Below, one piece after another: positions 16,680-24,830 of a stretch of DNA of 30,287 nucleotides. The notes under the pieces are model-generated. The model did no database searches and was not told the origin of the DNA. It worked only from the letters and a program-made list of their open reading frames with translations. The DNA is from a virus. How positions within the stretch are numbered: the first letter of the stretch is position 1; each line of letters starts with the position of its first letter. The stretch is from positions 1 through 30,287 of the IMG/VR virus record IMGVR_UViG_3300027752_000070. One strand, written 5' to 3'. The position numbers and the translations under genes were made by a program.

Positions 16680-17126
16680 ATGCTTGAATTGAATAATATT
16701 CTCACTATGTGGGAACAAGACTGCAAAATTAATAATATGAAGTTAGATGATGTTTCGCGTGAGACACCTAATCTTCATGCAAAATATCTTAGGCTTTTAT
16801 CTGAGTCAAAACTTCAATTTAAAAGAGCTGAATTTAAACAGAAAATTTTGCTAAAGGATAAATGGCTATATTATAATGGCAAAATGTCCCAACATGAATT
16901 AGAAGAAAAAGAATGGGACCCAGACCCGTTTAATGGCTTAAAAGTTCTGAAAGGTGAAATGGAACATTATTATAATTCTGACCCTGAAATCCAAAAATCC
17001 GAAGAGCTTATTGAGTATTGGAAAACTACTCGAGATACACTAATAGATATAGTTGATAATATAAAATGGCGCCATCAAACAATTGGCAACATGATCAAGT
17101 GGAGACAATTTGAAGCTGGAAGCTGA
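16680..17126 (+). CDS. uvsY: Recombination mediator UvsY
   Basis: A 148-residue protein (T4 UvsY has 137) that loads the UvsX recombinase on single-stranded DNA coated with gp32, in recombination-dependent replication and repair. The start LNNILTMWEQDCKINNMKLD, the SRETPNLHAKYLRLLSESKL block and the central KDKWLYYNGKMSQHELE segment are typical. The C-terminal part is helical (STRDTLIDIVDN-like) and ends in WRHQTIGNMIKWRQFEAGS. It overlaps uvsW by 17 bases. The recombinase uvsX itself is not in the window. Confidence 0.93.
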   Translation: MLELNNILTMWEQDCKINNMKLDDVSRETPNLHAKYLRLLSESKLQFKRAEFKQKILLKDKWLYYNGKMSQHELEEKEWDPDPFNGLKVLKGEMEHYYNSDPEIQKSEELIEYWKTTRDTLIDIVDNIKWRHQTIGNMIKWRQFEAGS

Positions 17127-18606
17127 TACCGTAATTGTACGTAAGCTAAGCCATTCTACTTTACAAGTTGAGTGCGACTTTGGTCAGGCCCAAGAACTGA
17201 ATGAATTCTTTTCATTTTTTGTTCCTGGCTATAAATTTATGCCTGCATTTCGCAATAAGCTTTGGGACGGGAAGATTAGGCTATTCAATGTAAGGTCTAA
17301 TGAATTACCGGCTGGACTCATCGATCACCTTGAGAAATTTGCCGGTCAGCGTGGCTATACCATACACACAGAAAAAACCGAGTATGGATACCCGGACAAT
17401 TCCGCTAATAACGACAAGATAGATCCAAAGGAAATAATTGATTTCATTCATAGCATTAACCTTCCATTTGAGATACGCGATTATCAATTTGATGCAGTAT
17501 GTAAGGGTCTTGAAAAAAAGCGTGCCATTTTATTATCACCTACTGGTTCTGGTAAGTCCCTTATAATTTATATATTAGTTAGGTATTTCTTAGAACGGTT
17601 AGCCGAAGAATACCAGAAAGTATTGGTAATTGTTCCAACTACATCATTAGTAGAACAAATGACAAATGATTTTGTTGACTATGGTTATACGCCTGATGGT
17701 GTACACAAAATATACTCTGGTAAAGAAAAGAATACTGATATACCAATTATAGTATCCACTTGGCAGAGTATATATAAATTAGAAAGATCATGGTTCGAAC
17801 AATTCGGTATAGTAATTGGTGACGAATGCCATGGGTTTAAGTCTAAATCGCTTACATCAATCATGAACAAGTGCACAGAAGCAGCATATAGGTTTGGAAC
17901 AACCGGAACATTAGATGGAACACAGACACATGAGCTTGTATTACAAGGCTTATTCGGAAGAGTATCAAGAGTTACCACAACAAGAACTTTACAAGATAAC
18001 GATACATTAGCAAAACTTGAGATTAGGCGATTGGTGCTTAACTACCAGGATTTAAAAGATTTTCAAAAGAAATCATATCAAGAAGAAATTGATTGGATCG
18101 TAAGACACGAGAAGCGTAATCAGTTTATTCGCAATCTTGCTCTCGATCAAAAAGGTAATACCTTAGTATTGTTTCAATTTGTCGAAAAACATGGTAAAAT
18201 ACTATTTGACTTAATAGAGGATAAAGCACGTGAAGGAAGAAAAATATTCTTTGTATCGGGGGCAACAGAAACTTCAGACCGAGAAGCTATACGAAAAATT
18301 ACGGAGAAGCAAGCTGATGCCATTATCGTCGCGAGCTTGGGTACTTTTAGTACTGGTATTAACATCAGGAATTTGCATAACATTGTCTTTGCTTCTCCTT
18401 CAAAATCTCAGATCAGGGTCCTCCAATCCATCGGGAGAGGTTTACGTAAATCAGATGACGGGCGTATCACACAATTGTATGATATCACGGATGACCTTTC
18501 CAACGGAACCACGCAACAAAATTTTGCTCTATTGCATTCCTATGAAAGACTAAAAATGTATAAAGCTGAGAACTTCATATATAAGACATATAAGATAAAC
18601 ATATAA
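17110..18606 (+). CDS. uvsW: RNA-DNA / recombination helicase UvsW
   Basis: A 498-residue SF2 helicase (T4 UvsW has 503) that unwinds R-loops and branched recombination intermediates and switches replication from origin-driven to recombination-driven mode. The N-terminal domain has FFSFFVPGYKFMPAFRNKLWDGKIRLFN split by short loops. The helicase core has Walker A SPTGSGKS (about 143-150), DECH (238-241), TGTLDG (motif III), and IGRGLRKSDDGRI (motif VI). The start is a TTG at 17110 inside uvsY, with GGAG 5 bases upstream; no better start exists. Coupled translation with uvsY is likely. Confidence 0.94.
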   Translation: MKLEADTVIVRKLSHSTLQVECDFGQAQELNEFFSFFVPGYKFMPAFRNKLWDGKIRLFNVRSNELPAGLIDHLEKFAGQRGYTIHTEKTEYGYPDNSANNDKIDPKEIIDFIHSINLPFEIRDYQFDAVCKGLEKKRAILLSPTGSGKSLIIYILVRYFLERLAEEYQKVLVIVPTTSLVEQMTNDFVDYGYTPDGVHKIYSGKEKNTDIPIIVSTWQSIYKLERSWFEQFGIVIGDECHGFKSKSLTSIMNKCTEAAYRFGTTGTLDGTQTHELVLQGLFGRVSRVTTTRTLQDNDTLAKLEIRRLVLNYQDLKDFQKKSYQEEIDWIVRHEKRNQFIRNLALDQKGNTLVLFQFVEKHGKILFDLIEDKAREGRKIFFVSGATETSDREAIRKITEKQADAIIVASLGTFSTGINIRNLHNIVFASPSKSQIRVLQSIGRGLRKSDDGRITQLYDITDDLSNGTTQQNFALLHSYERLKMYKAENFIYKTYKINI

Positions 18607-18618
18607 ACCGGAGATATA

Positions 18619-19038
18619 ATGGAACTTAGACAATTTAAGCTAACCAATAACGAAGAAATTATATGTGATGTTATAGAGTGGGATGACGAAGAAAATAATC
18701 AAATAGTAGTTAAAAAAGCTCTAAGAATAATTGGCACCGATGATTTCGATGAAGATGGTAACTATCAAGCTTTGAAGTATTATACGTATAAGCCCTGGGT
18801 GCTAATGAATACCGATCCGGATGCATTGGTACTCATTAACGCAGACCATATTGTAGCTGAAACCATTCCATGCAAAGTTGCAGTGGAATACTATGTTGAT
18901 GTTATTAAAGATCTGGTCGCAGAAGAAGTGTCTGATACATTAGATGCAATCGACCAACAAATAAAAGACGCCTTCGAAGATTATGATCAAGATGAGTCGG
19001 ATAGTTTAGATGATGATCATAAAGCGATCTTACATTAA
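18619..19038 (+). CDS. Acidic hypothetical protein with a possible Sm-like N-terminal domain
   Basis: A 139-residue protein. The first 85 or so residues read like a small beta barrel (ELRQFKLTNNEEIICDVIEW, then IVVKKALRI, PWVLMNTDPDALVLINADHIVAET), a pattern similar to Sm/Lsm-like proteins of T4-related marine phages. The C-terminal tail is strongly acidic (QQIKDAFEDYDQDESDSLDDD). It has a CGGAG ribosome site and starts 12 bases after uvsW. A beta barrel with an acidic tail suggests a nucleic-acid-binding or mimic protein, but that is inference. I cannot assign a gene name. Confidence 0.6.
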   Translation: MELRQFKLTNNEEIICDVIEWDDEENNQIVVKKALRIIGTDDFDEDGNYQALKYYTYKPWVLMNTDPDALVLINADHIVAETIPCKVAVEYYVDVIKDLVAEEVSDTLDAIDQQIKDAFEDYDQDESDSLDDDHKAILH

Positions 19039-19135
19039 CCAGTATACTCCTTCACCCCGGTGGCATAGACTTATTATACACTGTTTTTAGCGACGTGTAC
19101 AATATTATTTTTTAATTTCAAAGCAAAAATCATTT

Positions 19136-19165
19136 GTGTACTTTTTGTTCAATTCTGTGTATAAT
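19136..19165 (+). promoter_or_regulatory. Early-type promoter for the gp55-gp47-gp46 unit
   Basis: GTGTAC (19136-19141), exactly 18 bases, then TATAAT (19160-19165), with CTGTG immediately before the -10 (extended -10). The same architecture occurs at 22909, 26847 and 29041. It resembles the T4 early promoter (GTTTAC/TATAAT) recognised by host sigma-70 polymerase. The expected RNA start is near 19172. Confidence 0.8.
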
Positions 19166-19192
19166 GGTATATATTATGAAATGGAGATCCCC

Positions 19193-19792
19193 ATGACCAA
19201 AATTGCAAAGAAGAAAAGCGTTCATTATGTGAATAATGCCGAATTTTCTCAAGCAGTTGTAGATTACGTTACTTTAGCTAACCAAGCAAAAATTCAAGAA
19301 ATAGAAGCGCCAATGATACCTACGTATATCGCGAAATGTTTCTTGCGCATTGCCGAAGGTTTATCACATAAACATAATTTTATTCGCTATACGTACCGAG
19401 AAGAAATGGTTATGGATGCAGTAGAAAATTGTTTAAAAGCTATTAATAATTATAATCTTGAAACTGCAACACGAACCGGAAAGCCAAATGCATTTGCGTA
19501 TTTTACTCAAATTACATGGTATGCTTTCTTAAGGCGGATTTCGAAAGAAAAGAAGCAGCAAGACATCAAGATGAAATTCATAACAAGAGCAACAATTGAA
19601 GACCTAGTTGATGGATTTGATGCTACTGATGTAGGAGCAAATGAAATTATGAGCTATATCGATCAACTTAAGGAGAGGATTGATAAAGTTAAAACCCAGG
19701 ACAAAGAAGTTAAAGACTTCGCTAAAGAAGAAAAGAAACGGAAAAAACGTGCAATTCACGCAGATTCAGACCTAACGGAGTTTTTAGAATGA
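19193..19792 (+). CDS. 55: Late transcription sigma factor gp55
   Basis: A 199-residue minimal sigma factor (T4 gp55 has 185) that binds host RNA polymerase and reads TATAAATA late promoters, assisted by the gp45 clamp. Typical segments are PTYIAKCFLRIAEGLSHKHNF, YTYREEMVMDAVENCLKAI and PNAFAYFTQITWYAFLRRISKEKKQ, the sigma region 2 equivalent. The C-terminus is Lys-rich and ends ADSDLTEFLE; in T4 the extreme C-terminus carries the clamp-binding motif. I chose the ATG at 19193, which has GGAG 6 bases upstream; an upstream GTG at 19136 lies in the promoter itself and is excluded. Confidence 0.95.
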   Translation: MTKIAKKKSVHYVNNAEFSQAVVDYVTLANQAKIQEIEAPMIPTYIAKCFLRIAEGLSHKHNFIRYTYREEMVMDAVENCLKAINNYNLETATRTGKPNAFAYFTQITWYAFLRRISKEKKQQDIKMKFITRATIEDLVDGFDATDVGANEIMSYIDQLKERIDKVKTQDKEVKDFAKEEKKRKKRAIHADSDLTEFLE

Positions 19793-19965
19793 GCAATGTA
19801 TATATCGCGCCTGTAGGAGTAGATTCCGATGGCGATTTGACACTTACCTTTCCGGATGAGCTATTAGCTGCAATGGATTGGGAAGATGGATCCGTTATAG
19901 AGTGGATTCAAAATGATGATAACACTTGGACGTTAAGGACATGGAATGCTGATAGCGGTTCTTAA
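19789..19965 (+). CDS. Small hypothetical protein, AbrB-like pattern (58 aa)
   Basis: A 58-residue ORF beginning in the gp55 stop (ATGA at 19789) and overlapping the gp47 start by 20 bases. The sequence starts MSNVYIAPVGVDSDGDLTLT and continues FPDELLAAMDWEDGSVIEW, then NTWTLR. A GDLTLTFPxELLxxMxWxxGxxIEW pattern looks like the swapped-hairpin fold of AbrB/SpoVT-type proteins, although without a basic face. A comparable small gene is commonly seen between gp55 and gp47 in marine T4-like phages. The perfect overlap with both neighbours supports that it is real. Confidence 0.7.
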   Translation: MSNVYIAPVGVDSDGDLTLTFPDELLAAMDWEDGSVIEWIQNDDNTWTLRTWNADSGS

Positions 19966-21007
19966 TGATACTCATTGCGATGTTCGAAACTCGGCTGATA
20001 TTTTTTTAGAAAACCAAACAAGGTTTTATACTGATACATTTTTCCCATATTGCCAAGAGCATGGTATTACAAATGTTATTCATTTAGGAGATTATTACGA
20101 TAACCGTAAACAAGTTTCGGTGAAAGCTATTCATCATAACAGGAAAATATTTTTAGACCCACTACGTGATCACAATATGCAAATGGATATCATTCCAGGT
20201 AACCATGACGTATATTATAAGAACACAAATGACCTTTGTACTCTTAAAGAATTACTTGGTCATTATATGAATAATATTTCTATTATCATGGAACCTGTTG
20301 TTTACGAATATGATGGCTTGGATATTGGCTTGGTCCCTTGGATTAATAATCAAAATTATCATAGCACGGTAGACTGGCTTCAGAATACCAAAGCTAGCAT
20401 TATTGGTGCACACCTTGAATTAACTGGATTTGATATGATGCGCGGTGTTACATCAACAACAGGAATGGATGCTGCTCTTTTTAAACGATTTGAGATGGTA
20501 CTGTCTGGCCACTTCCATACAAAATCTCAGCGTGATAACATATACTATCTTGGCAATCAAATGGAATTAACATGGGCAGATGCTAATGATCCTAAATATT
20601 TTCATGTATTAGATACGAAAACTCGTGAACTTACACCTGTTAGAAATCCTAATACATTATTTAAAAAACTTGTGTACAATGACGAGAAAATAGATTATAA
20701 TACTATAGAGATACCAAACTGCAGTAATAGTTTTGTAAAAGTTATAGTACAGAAAAAGACTGATCATTTTGTCTTTGAAAGATTCTTGGATAAAATTCAG
20801 TCTCAAGAAATATATGATTTAAAAATTGCTGAAAACTTTCAAGAGTTTATTGGTGAGAATGTAGATGATAAAGGTATCGACGTTGAAGACACGTCTGAAT
20901 TACTTAATACCTATATTGATAATGTTGATACCGATCTAAGTAAAGAAAGGATCAAAGGTGAAATGAAAGATTTAATGACAGAGGCACAAGCACTTGATAT
21001 CGTTTAG
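19946..21007 (+). CDS. 47: Recombination nuclease subunit gp47 (Mre11/SbcD type)
   Basis: A 353-residue metallophosphoesterase (T4 gp47 has 339) that, with gp46, resects DNA ends to make single strands for UvsX in replication and repair. The phosphoesterase motifs are in order: NDTHCD (7-12), HLGDYYDNR, PGNHD (about 84-88), GAHLELTG and SGHFHTKS. The C-terminal region binds gp46. The ATG at 19946 lies inside the previous ORF, indicating coupling, and the 3' end overlaps gp46 by 14 bases. Confidence 0.95.
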   Translation: MLIAVLNDTHCDVRNSADIFLENQTRFYTDTFFPYCQEHGITNVIHLGDYYDNRKQVSVKAIHHNRKIFLDPLRDHNMQMDIIPGNHDVYYKNTNDLCTLKELLGHYMNNISIIMEPVVYEYDGLDIGLVPWINNQNYHSTVDWLQNTKASIIGAHLELTGFDMMRGVTSTTGMDAALFKRFEMVLSGHFHTKSQRDNIYYLGNQMELTWADANDPKYFHVLDTKTRELTPVRNPNTLFKKLVYNDEKIDYNTIEIPNCSNSFVKVIVQKKTDHFVFERFLDKIQSQEIYDLKIAENFQEFIGENVDDKGIDVEDTSELLNTYIDNVDTDLSKERIKGEMKDLMTEAQALDIV

Positions 21008-22709
21008 AACAGTACGGTACAAAAATTTCTTAAGTACCGGTAATAGTTTTACTGAGATTAAATTAGATCGGTCTCAGTCGACATTAGTTGTAGGTCAAAA
21101 CGGTTCTGGCAAATCCACGATGTTAGATGCAATCTCATTTGGCTTATTTGGTAAGCCTCACCGTAATATTAATAAACCGCAGCTTGTCAACTCTGTTAAT
21201 CAAAAGCAATGCGTTGTTGAAGTAGAATTTGATGCCGGTAATTCTAACTTTAAAATTGTTCGGGGTATCAAGCCTGGGTTTTTTGAGATCTGGAAAGATG
21301 GGAATATGATTAATCAAGATTCTCATAATAAAGAATACCAAAAAATGCTTGAGCAAAATATTCTTAAACTTAATCACAAATCTTTCCATCAGGTGGTCGT
21401 CCTAGGTAGTAGTAGCTTTATTCCTTTTATGCAACTACCGGGCGGCCACCGGCGTGAGGTGATAGAAGATCTACTTGATATTAATGTGTTCTCTAAAATG
21501 AATCAAATTCTAAGAGAAAAGAATGGAGCACTCAAAGATAAAACAAGTGAGGTTATATACCAACTTGACTTAATTAAAAACAAAATTGAAACACAAAAGA
21601 AATATATCCGTGACGTTAAAGCTCTTAATAAAGAGTATGCTGATAAAATAAAAGAAGAAATTACTGAACTTGAGGAAGAACAATCTGGCCTTACGTCAAT
21701 GAATTTAGACTTGTCAAATTTTATTGAACTCAATTCAGAAAAGGTACAAACCACACTGAATAGGTTATCAGATAAGCAAAGTGCATTAAAAGAACAAGAG
21801 CATGAATTAAAATCTGAAATTAAAAAACTTGTAAAGGAAACAAAATTCTTTGAGCAAAATACTATATGCCCAACATGTTCTCAAGATATTGTAGAAGATC
21901 TTAGAACCACAAAGATTAATGACGCATCTACTTCGGCCAGGTCAATTAATTCAAAGATCAAAGTTATTGAAGAAGATAGTAATCAAGTTAAATCTGACAT
22001 TAGTGTTGCAACTCACGTTCAAGCAACGGTAAGTAGTAAACATCATCAGCTATCAGCTAATAACAAACGTCTGCAGCAGATATCAAATAACCTCTCATCT
22101 AAGCGAGGAGACCTATCGACTATTGAAACTGGTGGAGGGGATTTAGCAGAAGCAACAGCTGCCTTTGAAAACCTTTCTACGCAGAAAGATGATCTTACTG
22201 AGCAAAGGCTTATATTAAGCGATCAACGATCATATAATGAAGTAATCAGTGAAATGTTAAAGGATACCGGCATTAAAACAAAGATTATTAAGCAGTATCT
22301 TCCAGTAATAAATAAGCTCGTTAATCAATATTTACAAATCTTAGATTTCTTTGTACATTTTGACCTTAATGAGTCTTTTCAAGAAACTATACGCTCTCGC
22401 CATAGGGACGAGTTTACATATGATTCATTTTCAGAAGGAGAAAAACAGAGAATCGATTTGTCTCTATTATTTACATGGAGGCATATCGCAAAAATGAAGA
22501 ACTCAATCTCTACGAATCTATTGATTCTTGATGAGACATTTGACTCTTCACTAGATGTAGATGGTGTTGAAAATCTGCAGAAAATATTATCGCATCTAGA
22601 TGATACAAACGTATTTGTTATATCGCACAAAGGTGATATACTAGATGGCAAATTTAGATCTAAAATCGAATTTATAAAAGACAAAAACTTTAGCAAAATG
22701 GTGGCGTAA
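20994..22709 (+). CDS. 46: Recombination nuclease subunit gp46 (Rad50/SbcC type)
   Basis: A 571-residue SMC-like ATPase (T4 gp46 has 560). It has Walker A GQNGSGKS (34-41), a Zn-hook CPTC (292-295) at the tip of a long coiled coil, an ABC signature SFSEGEKQRIDLS (from about 478), and Walker B LLILDETFD (from about 509). Together with gp47 it forms the exonuclease that feeds recombination. The start is a TTG: a TGA at 20976 closes the frame upstream and no ATG or GTG precedes the Walker A region. A GAGG at 20981-20984 sits 9 bases before the TTG. Low initiation plus overlap suggests coupling to gp47. Confidence 0.95.
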   Translation: MISFRTVRYKNFLSTGNSFTEIKLDRSQSTLVVGQNGSGKSTMLDAISFGLFGKPHRNINKPQLVNSVNQKQCVVEVEFDAGNSNFKIVRGIKPGFFEIWKDGNMINQDSHNKEYQKMLEQNILKLNHKSFHQVVVLGSSSFIPFMQLPGGHRREVIEDLLDINVFSKMNQILREKNGALKDKTSEVIYQLDLIKNKIETQKKYIRDVKALNKEYADKIKEEITELEEEQSGLTSMNLDLSNFIELNSEKVQTTLNRLSDKQSALKEQEHELKSEIKKLVKETKFFEQNTICPTCSQDIVEDLRTTKINDASTSARSINSKIKVIEEDSNQVKSDISVATHVQATVSSKHHQLSANNKRLQQISNNLSSKRGDLSTIETGGGDLAEATAAFENLSTQKDDLTEQRLILSDQRSYNEVISEMLKDTGIKTKIIKQYLPVINKLVNQYLQILDFFVHFDLNESFQETIRSRHRDEFTYDSFSEGEKQRIDLSLLFTWRHIAKMKNSISTNLLILDETFDSSLDVDGVENLQKILSHLDDTNVFVISHKGDILDGKFRSKIEFIKDKNFSKMVA

Positions 22710-22906
22710 TGGGTATTGGTATTATATTATTGACGAATTTATTCGTAATTGGTGAACAAAAATTCTTTGATATGGCAGAGGCATATTTAGACAAGGGGTG
22801 TGTATGGCATTGGGTAGGCCGTACTGAAGTAACAAATGAAATTGCTTTACCAACAATTGAAAAAGATGGAACTAAAGTTTACTATTTACATATTTGTGAA
22901 AAATAA
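22709..22906 (+). CDS. Hypothetical 65-aa protein between gp46 and gp45
   Basis: A 65-residue protein starting in the gp46 stop (TAATG). It has a hydrophobic N-terminus (MGIGIILLTNLFVIGEQKFF) followed by AEAYLDKGCVWHWVGRTEV and VYYLHICEK. The N-terminal stretch is too short and too mixed to be a confident membrane anchor. It ends just before the gp45 promoter, so it is the last gene of the gp55-gp46 unit. Its function is unknown. Confidence 0.6.
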   Translation: MGIGIILLTNLFVIGEQKFFDMAEAYLDKGCVWHWVGRTEVTNEIALPTIEKDGTKVYYLHICEK

Positions 22907-22908
22907 CG

Positions 22909-22938
22909 ATGTACTTAATAATGTTTATGTGTTATAAT
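22909..22938 (+). promoter_or_regulatory. Early-type promoter for the gp45 replication unit
   Basis: ATGTAC (22909-22914), 18 bases, TATAAT (22933-22938), with ATGTGT directly before the -10. It is one of four promoters in the window with identical spacing. The expected RNA start is near 22945, about 22 bases before the gp45 ATG. Confidence 0.8.
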
Positions 22939-22966
22939 ATATACTATAGAAATGATGGAGTATAGA

Positions 22967-23641
22967 ATGGAATTAAGTGAAAATACCTTGCAAGTTCTCA
23001 AGAACTTTTCTACAATTAACCAAAACCTGATGATACGGACTGGAAATACAATTAAGACTATTTCTGAAGCACGTAATGTATTAGCTACCGCCGTAGTTGA
23101 TGCTGAGTTCTCACAAGATTTTGGTATATATGATCTCAACGAATTCATCGGAGTGCTCGGCTTAGTAGACACTCCGCGTCTAAAATTTGACCCCGAATTT
23201 GTCACCGTAGGTGATTCAAGCGGCCGGTCAAAAGTTAAATACTTCTTCTCACCAGAAGAAACTTTAACGACTCCTCAGAAAGATATCACTATGCCTAGTG
23301 CTGATGTTAAATTTGTATTGGATAATAATACATTGAGCAAACTCAAGCGTGCGGCTTCAGCTCTTGGGCATAGTGAGGTATCCATTACTGGCAAAGATGG
23401 TGTACTTAGGCTTTCTGTGGTTGAAAACCAAAACTCAACGTCAAATGCATATTCGATCGATATCGATGGCGATTTTGGTGGTGCTACATTTAACTTTATC
23501 TTAAACATTGCGAATCTTAAGATTCTACCAGGTGATTATGATGTAAGTATTTCGTCGAAGCTTATTACAAACTTCGCACATAAAGAGCTCAATATTAATT
23601 ATTGGATTGCTCTTGAAAAAACGTCGACATATACAAATTAA
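22967..23641 (+). CDS. 45: Sliding clamp gp45
   Basis: A 224-residue processivity clamp (T4 gp45 has 228). As a trimer it tethers gp43 to DNA and, in T4, also activates late transcription through gp55 and gp33. Matching segments include ELSENTLQVLKNFSTINQNL (start), DFGIYDLNEFIGVLGLVDTP, FVLDNNTLSKLKRAASALG and KILPGDYDVSISSKLI. I chose the ATG at 22967, preceded by GATGGAG with good spacing; the ATG at 22952 lies upstream of that ribosome site. It heads the clamp/clamp-loader unit. Confidence 0.95.
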   Translation: MELSENTLQVLKNFSTINQNLMIRTGNTIKTISEARNVLATAVVDAEFSQDFGIYDLNEFIGVLGLVDTPRLKFDPEFVTVGDSSGRSKVKYFFSPEETLTTPQKDITMPSADVKFVLDNNTLSKLKRAASALGHSEVSITGKDGVLRLSVVENQNSTSNAYSIDIDGDFGGATFNFILNIANLKILPGDYDVSISSKLITNFAHKELNINYWIALEKTSTYTN

Positions 23642-23650
23642 GGAGTCCTT

Positions 23651-23854
23651 ATGACAGATAATGCAAATAACCTTGCTGACTTGGCAAATAAAATTTCACG
23701 CAGTACAATTGCTGTAGTGGATGCAATCACCCAACGTGGTGGATTTAAAGGCGAAGAGCTTTCTACTATTGGTCAATTGCGTGATCAATGCGTACAAGCA
23801 ATTTCTCTTGTTGAAACAATTCAGCAAGAAGAAGCTGTTAATGTAGATGAGTAA
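23651..23854 (+). CDS. Hypothetical 67-aa protein behind the clamp
   Basis: A 67-residue, helix-predicted, acidic protein (TDNANNLADLANKISRSTIA...) with a strong AAGGAG ribosome site 9 bases after gp45. Short ORFs with this character occur behind gp45 in marine T4-like phages. It has no catalytic motif or membrane segment. A terminator-like hairpin follows. A partner of the clamp or loader is possible by position only. Confidence 0.65.
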   Translation: MTDNANNLADLANKISRSTIAVVDAITQRGGFKGEELSTIGQLRDQCVQAISLVETIQQEEAVNVDE

Positions 23855-23856
23855 TC

Positions 23857-23885
23857 GGGGGCACTGTCCCCCTTCCCCCCTTTTT
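23857..23885 (+). terminator. Probable terminator or attenuator before gp44
   Basis: GGGGG (23857-23861) and CCCCC (23868-23872) pair around CACTGT and are followed by a C/T tract ending in TTTTT. It lies 2 bases after a stop codon and 15 bases before the gp44 start. No promoter is visible between it and gp44, so it may act as an attenuator that sets clamp versus clamp-loader levels. Confidence 0.6.
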
Positions 23886-23900
23886 GCTTGAGATTATATT

Positions 23901-24830
23901 ATGAATGATTTTTTATGGGTCGAAAAATATCGGCCAAAAACTATTGGTGATTCTGTTTTACCAGATTCACTTAAATCTACTTTTCAAAAGATTGTAGATG
24001 GCGGTGAAATGCCTAATATGTTATTTACTGGCACTGCTGGTCTTGGTAAGACTACAGTGGCCAAAGCTTTATGTAATCAATTAAATCTTGATTGGATCAT
24101 AATTAACGCTTCTGAGTCTGGTAACATTGATACGCTTCGTACAAAAATTAAACAGTTTGCTTCTACTGTTTCACTGCAAGGTGGATATAAAGTAGTTATT
24201 CTTGATGAGGCAGATTATCTAAATGCCCAATCTACTCAACCAGCCCTTCGTGGCTTCATTGAAGAATTCGCAAATAATTGCAGGTTTATTCTAACTTGTA
24301 ATTTTAAAAACCGGATCATCGAGCCGTTGCATTCTCGTTGCGGTGTATACGAGTTTAACACCACTAAAAAAGAACTCGCTGGACTCGCTGCTCAATTTAT
24401 GAAGCGAGCTACATTCATCTTAGATGAAGAAGGCGTTAGCTATGAGCAAAAAGCAGTAGCTGACTTAATTATGAAACATGCTCCAGATTGGAGGAGGATT
24501 TTAAATGAACTTCAGCGATACAGTATGGTGGGCAATATTGGGACTAGCACTAGCGGTGACGCTATTTCCTACGATTCCCTCTTTGCTCACTTAAAAAGTA
24601 AAGACTTTAAAAAGATGCGTTCATGGGTAGCACAAAATGTTGACGCCGATGCATCAGCTATCTTTCGTGCAATCTATGATCGTATGGTAGAAAAGATCAG
24701 GCCCGAGTCAATCCCTCAGCTCGTTTTGATCTTGGCCGATTATCAATATAAAAACGCTTTTGTTGCAGATCATGAACTCAATATAGTTGCGTGCATGACT
24801 GAAATTATGGCTAATGTTGAATTCCTATGA
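23901..24830 (+). CDS. 44: Clamp loader large subunit gp44
   Basis: A 309-residue AAA+ ATPase (T4 gp44 has 319). Four copies with one gp62 open gp45 and place it on primer-template DNA. It begins LWVEKYRPKTIGDSVLP, the RFC-box start, then has Walker A GTAGLGKT (44-51), Walker B VVILDEAD (about 98-105), and the SRC arginine-finger motif in PLHSRCGVYEF (about 142-148). The C-terminal collar contains APDWRRILNELQRYS. Its stop overlaps the next gene (ATGA). Confidence 0.96.
   Translation: MNDFLWVEKYRPKTIGDSVLPDSLKSTFQKIVDGGEMPNMLFTGTAGLGKTTVAKALCNQLNLDWIIINASESGNIDTLRTKIKQFASTVSLQGGYKVVILDEADYLNAQSTQPALRGFIEEFANNCRFILTCNFKNRIIEPLHSRCGVYEFNTTKKELAGLAAQFMKRATFILDEEGVSYEQKAVADLIMKHAPDWRRILNELQRYSMVGNIGTSTSGDAISYDSLFAHLKSKDFKKMRSWVAQNVDADASAIFRAIYDRMVEKIRPESIPQLVLILADYQYKNAFVADHELNIVACMTEIMANVEFL

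Noticed and set aside
19054-19065. CACCCCGGTG as a terminator hairpin after the 139-aa gene
   Set aside because: The loop would be only two bases and no T run follows closely.
19095-19100. A further GTGTAC as a fifth early promoter
   Set aside because: No TATAAT lies 18 bases downstream; the sequence there is CAAAGC.
19136-19192. GTG at 19136 as the gp55 start
   Set aside because: It would place the coding region over the promoter; the ATG at 19193 follows a good ribosome site.
22952-22966. Upstream ATG as the gp45 start
   Set aside because: It precedes the GATGGAG ribosome site; the ATG at 22967 has correct spacing and gives a length close to T4 gp45.
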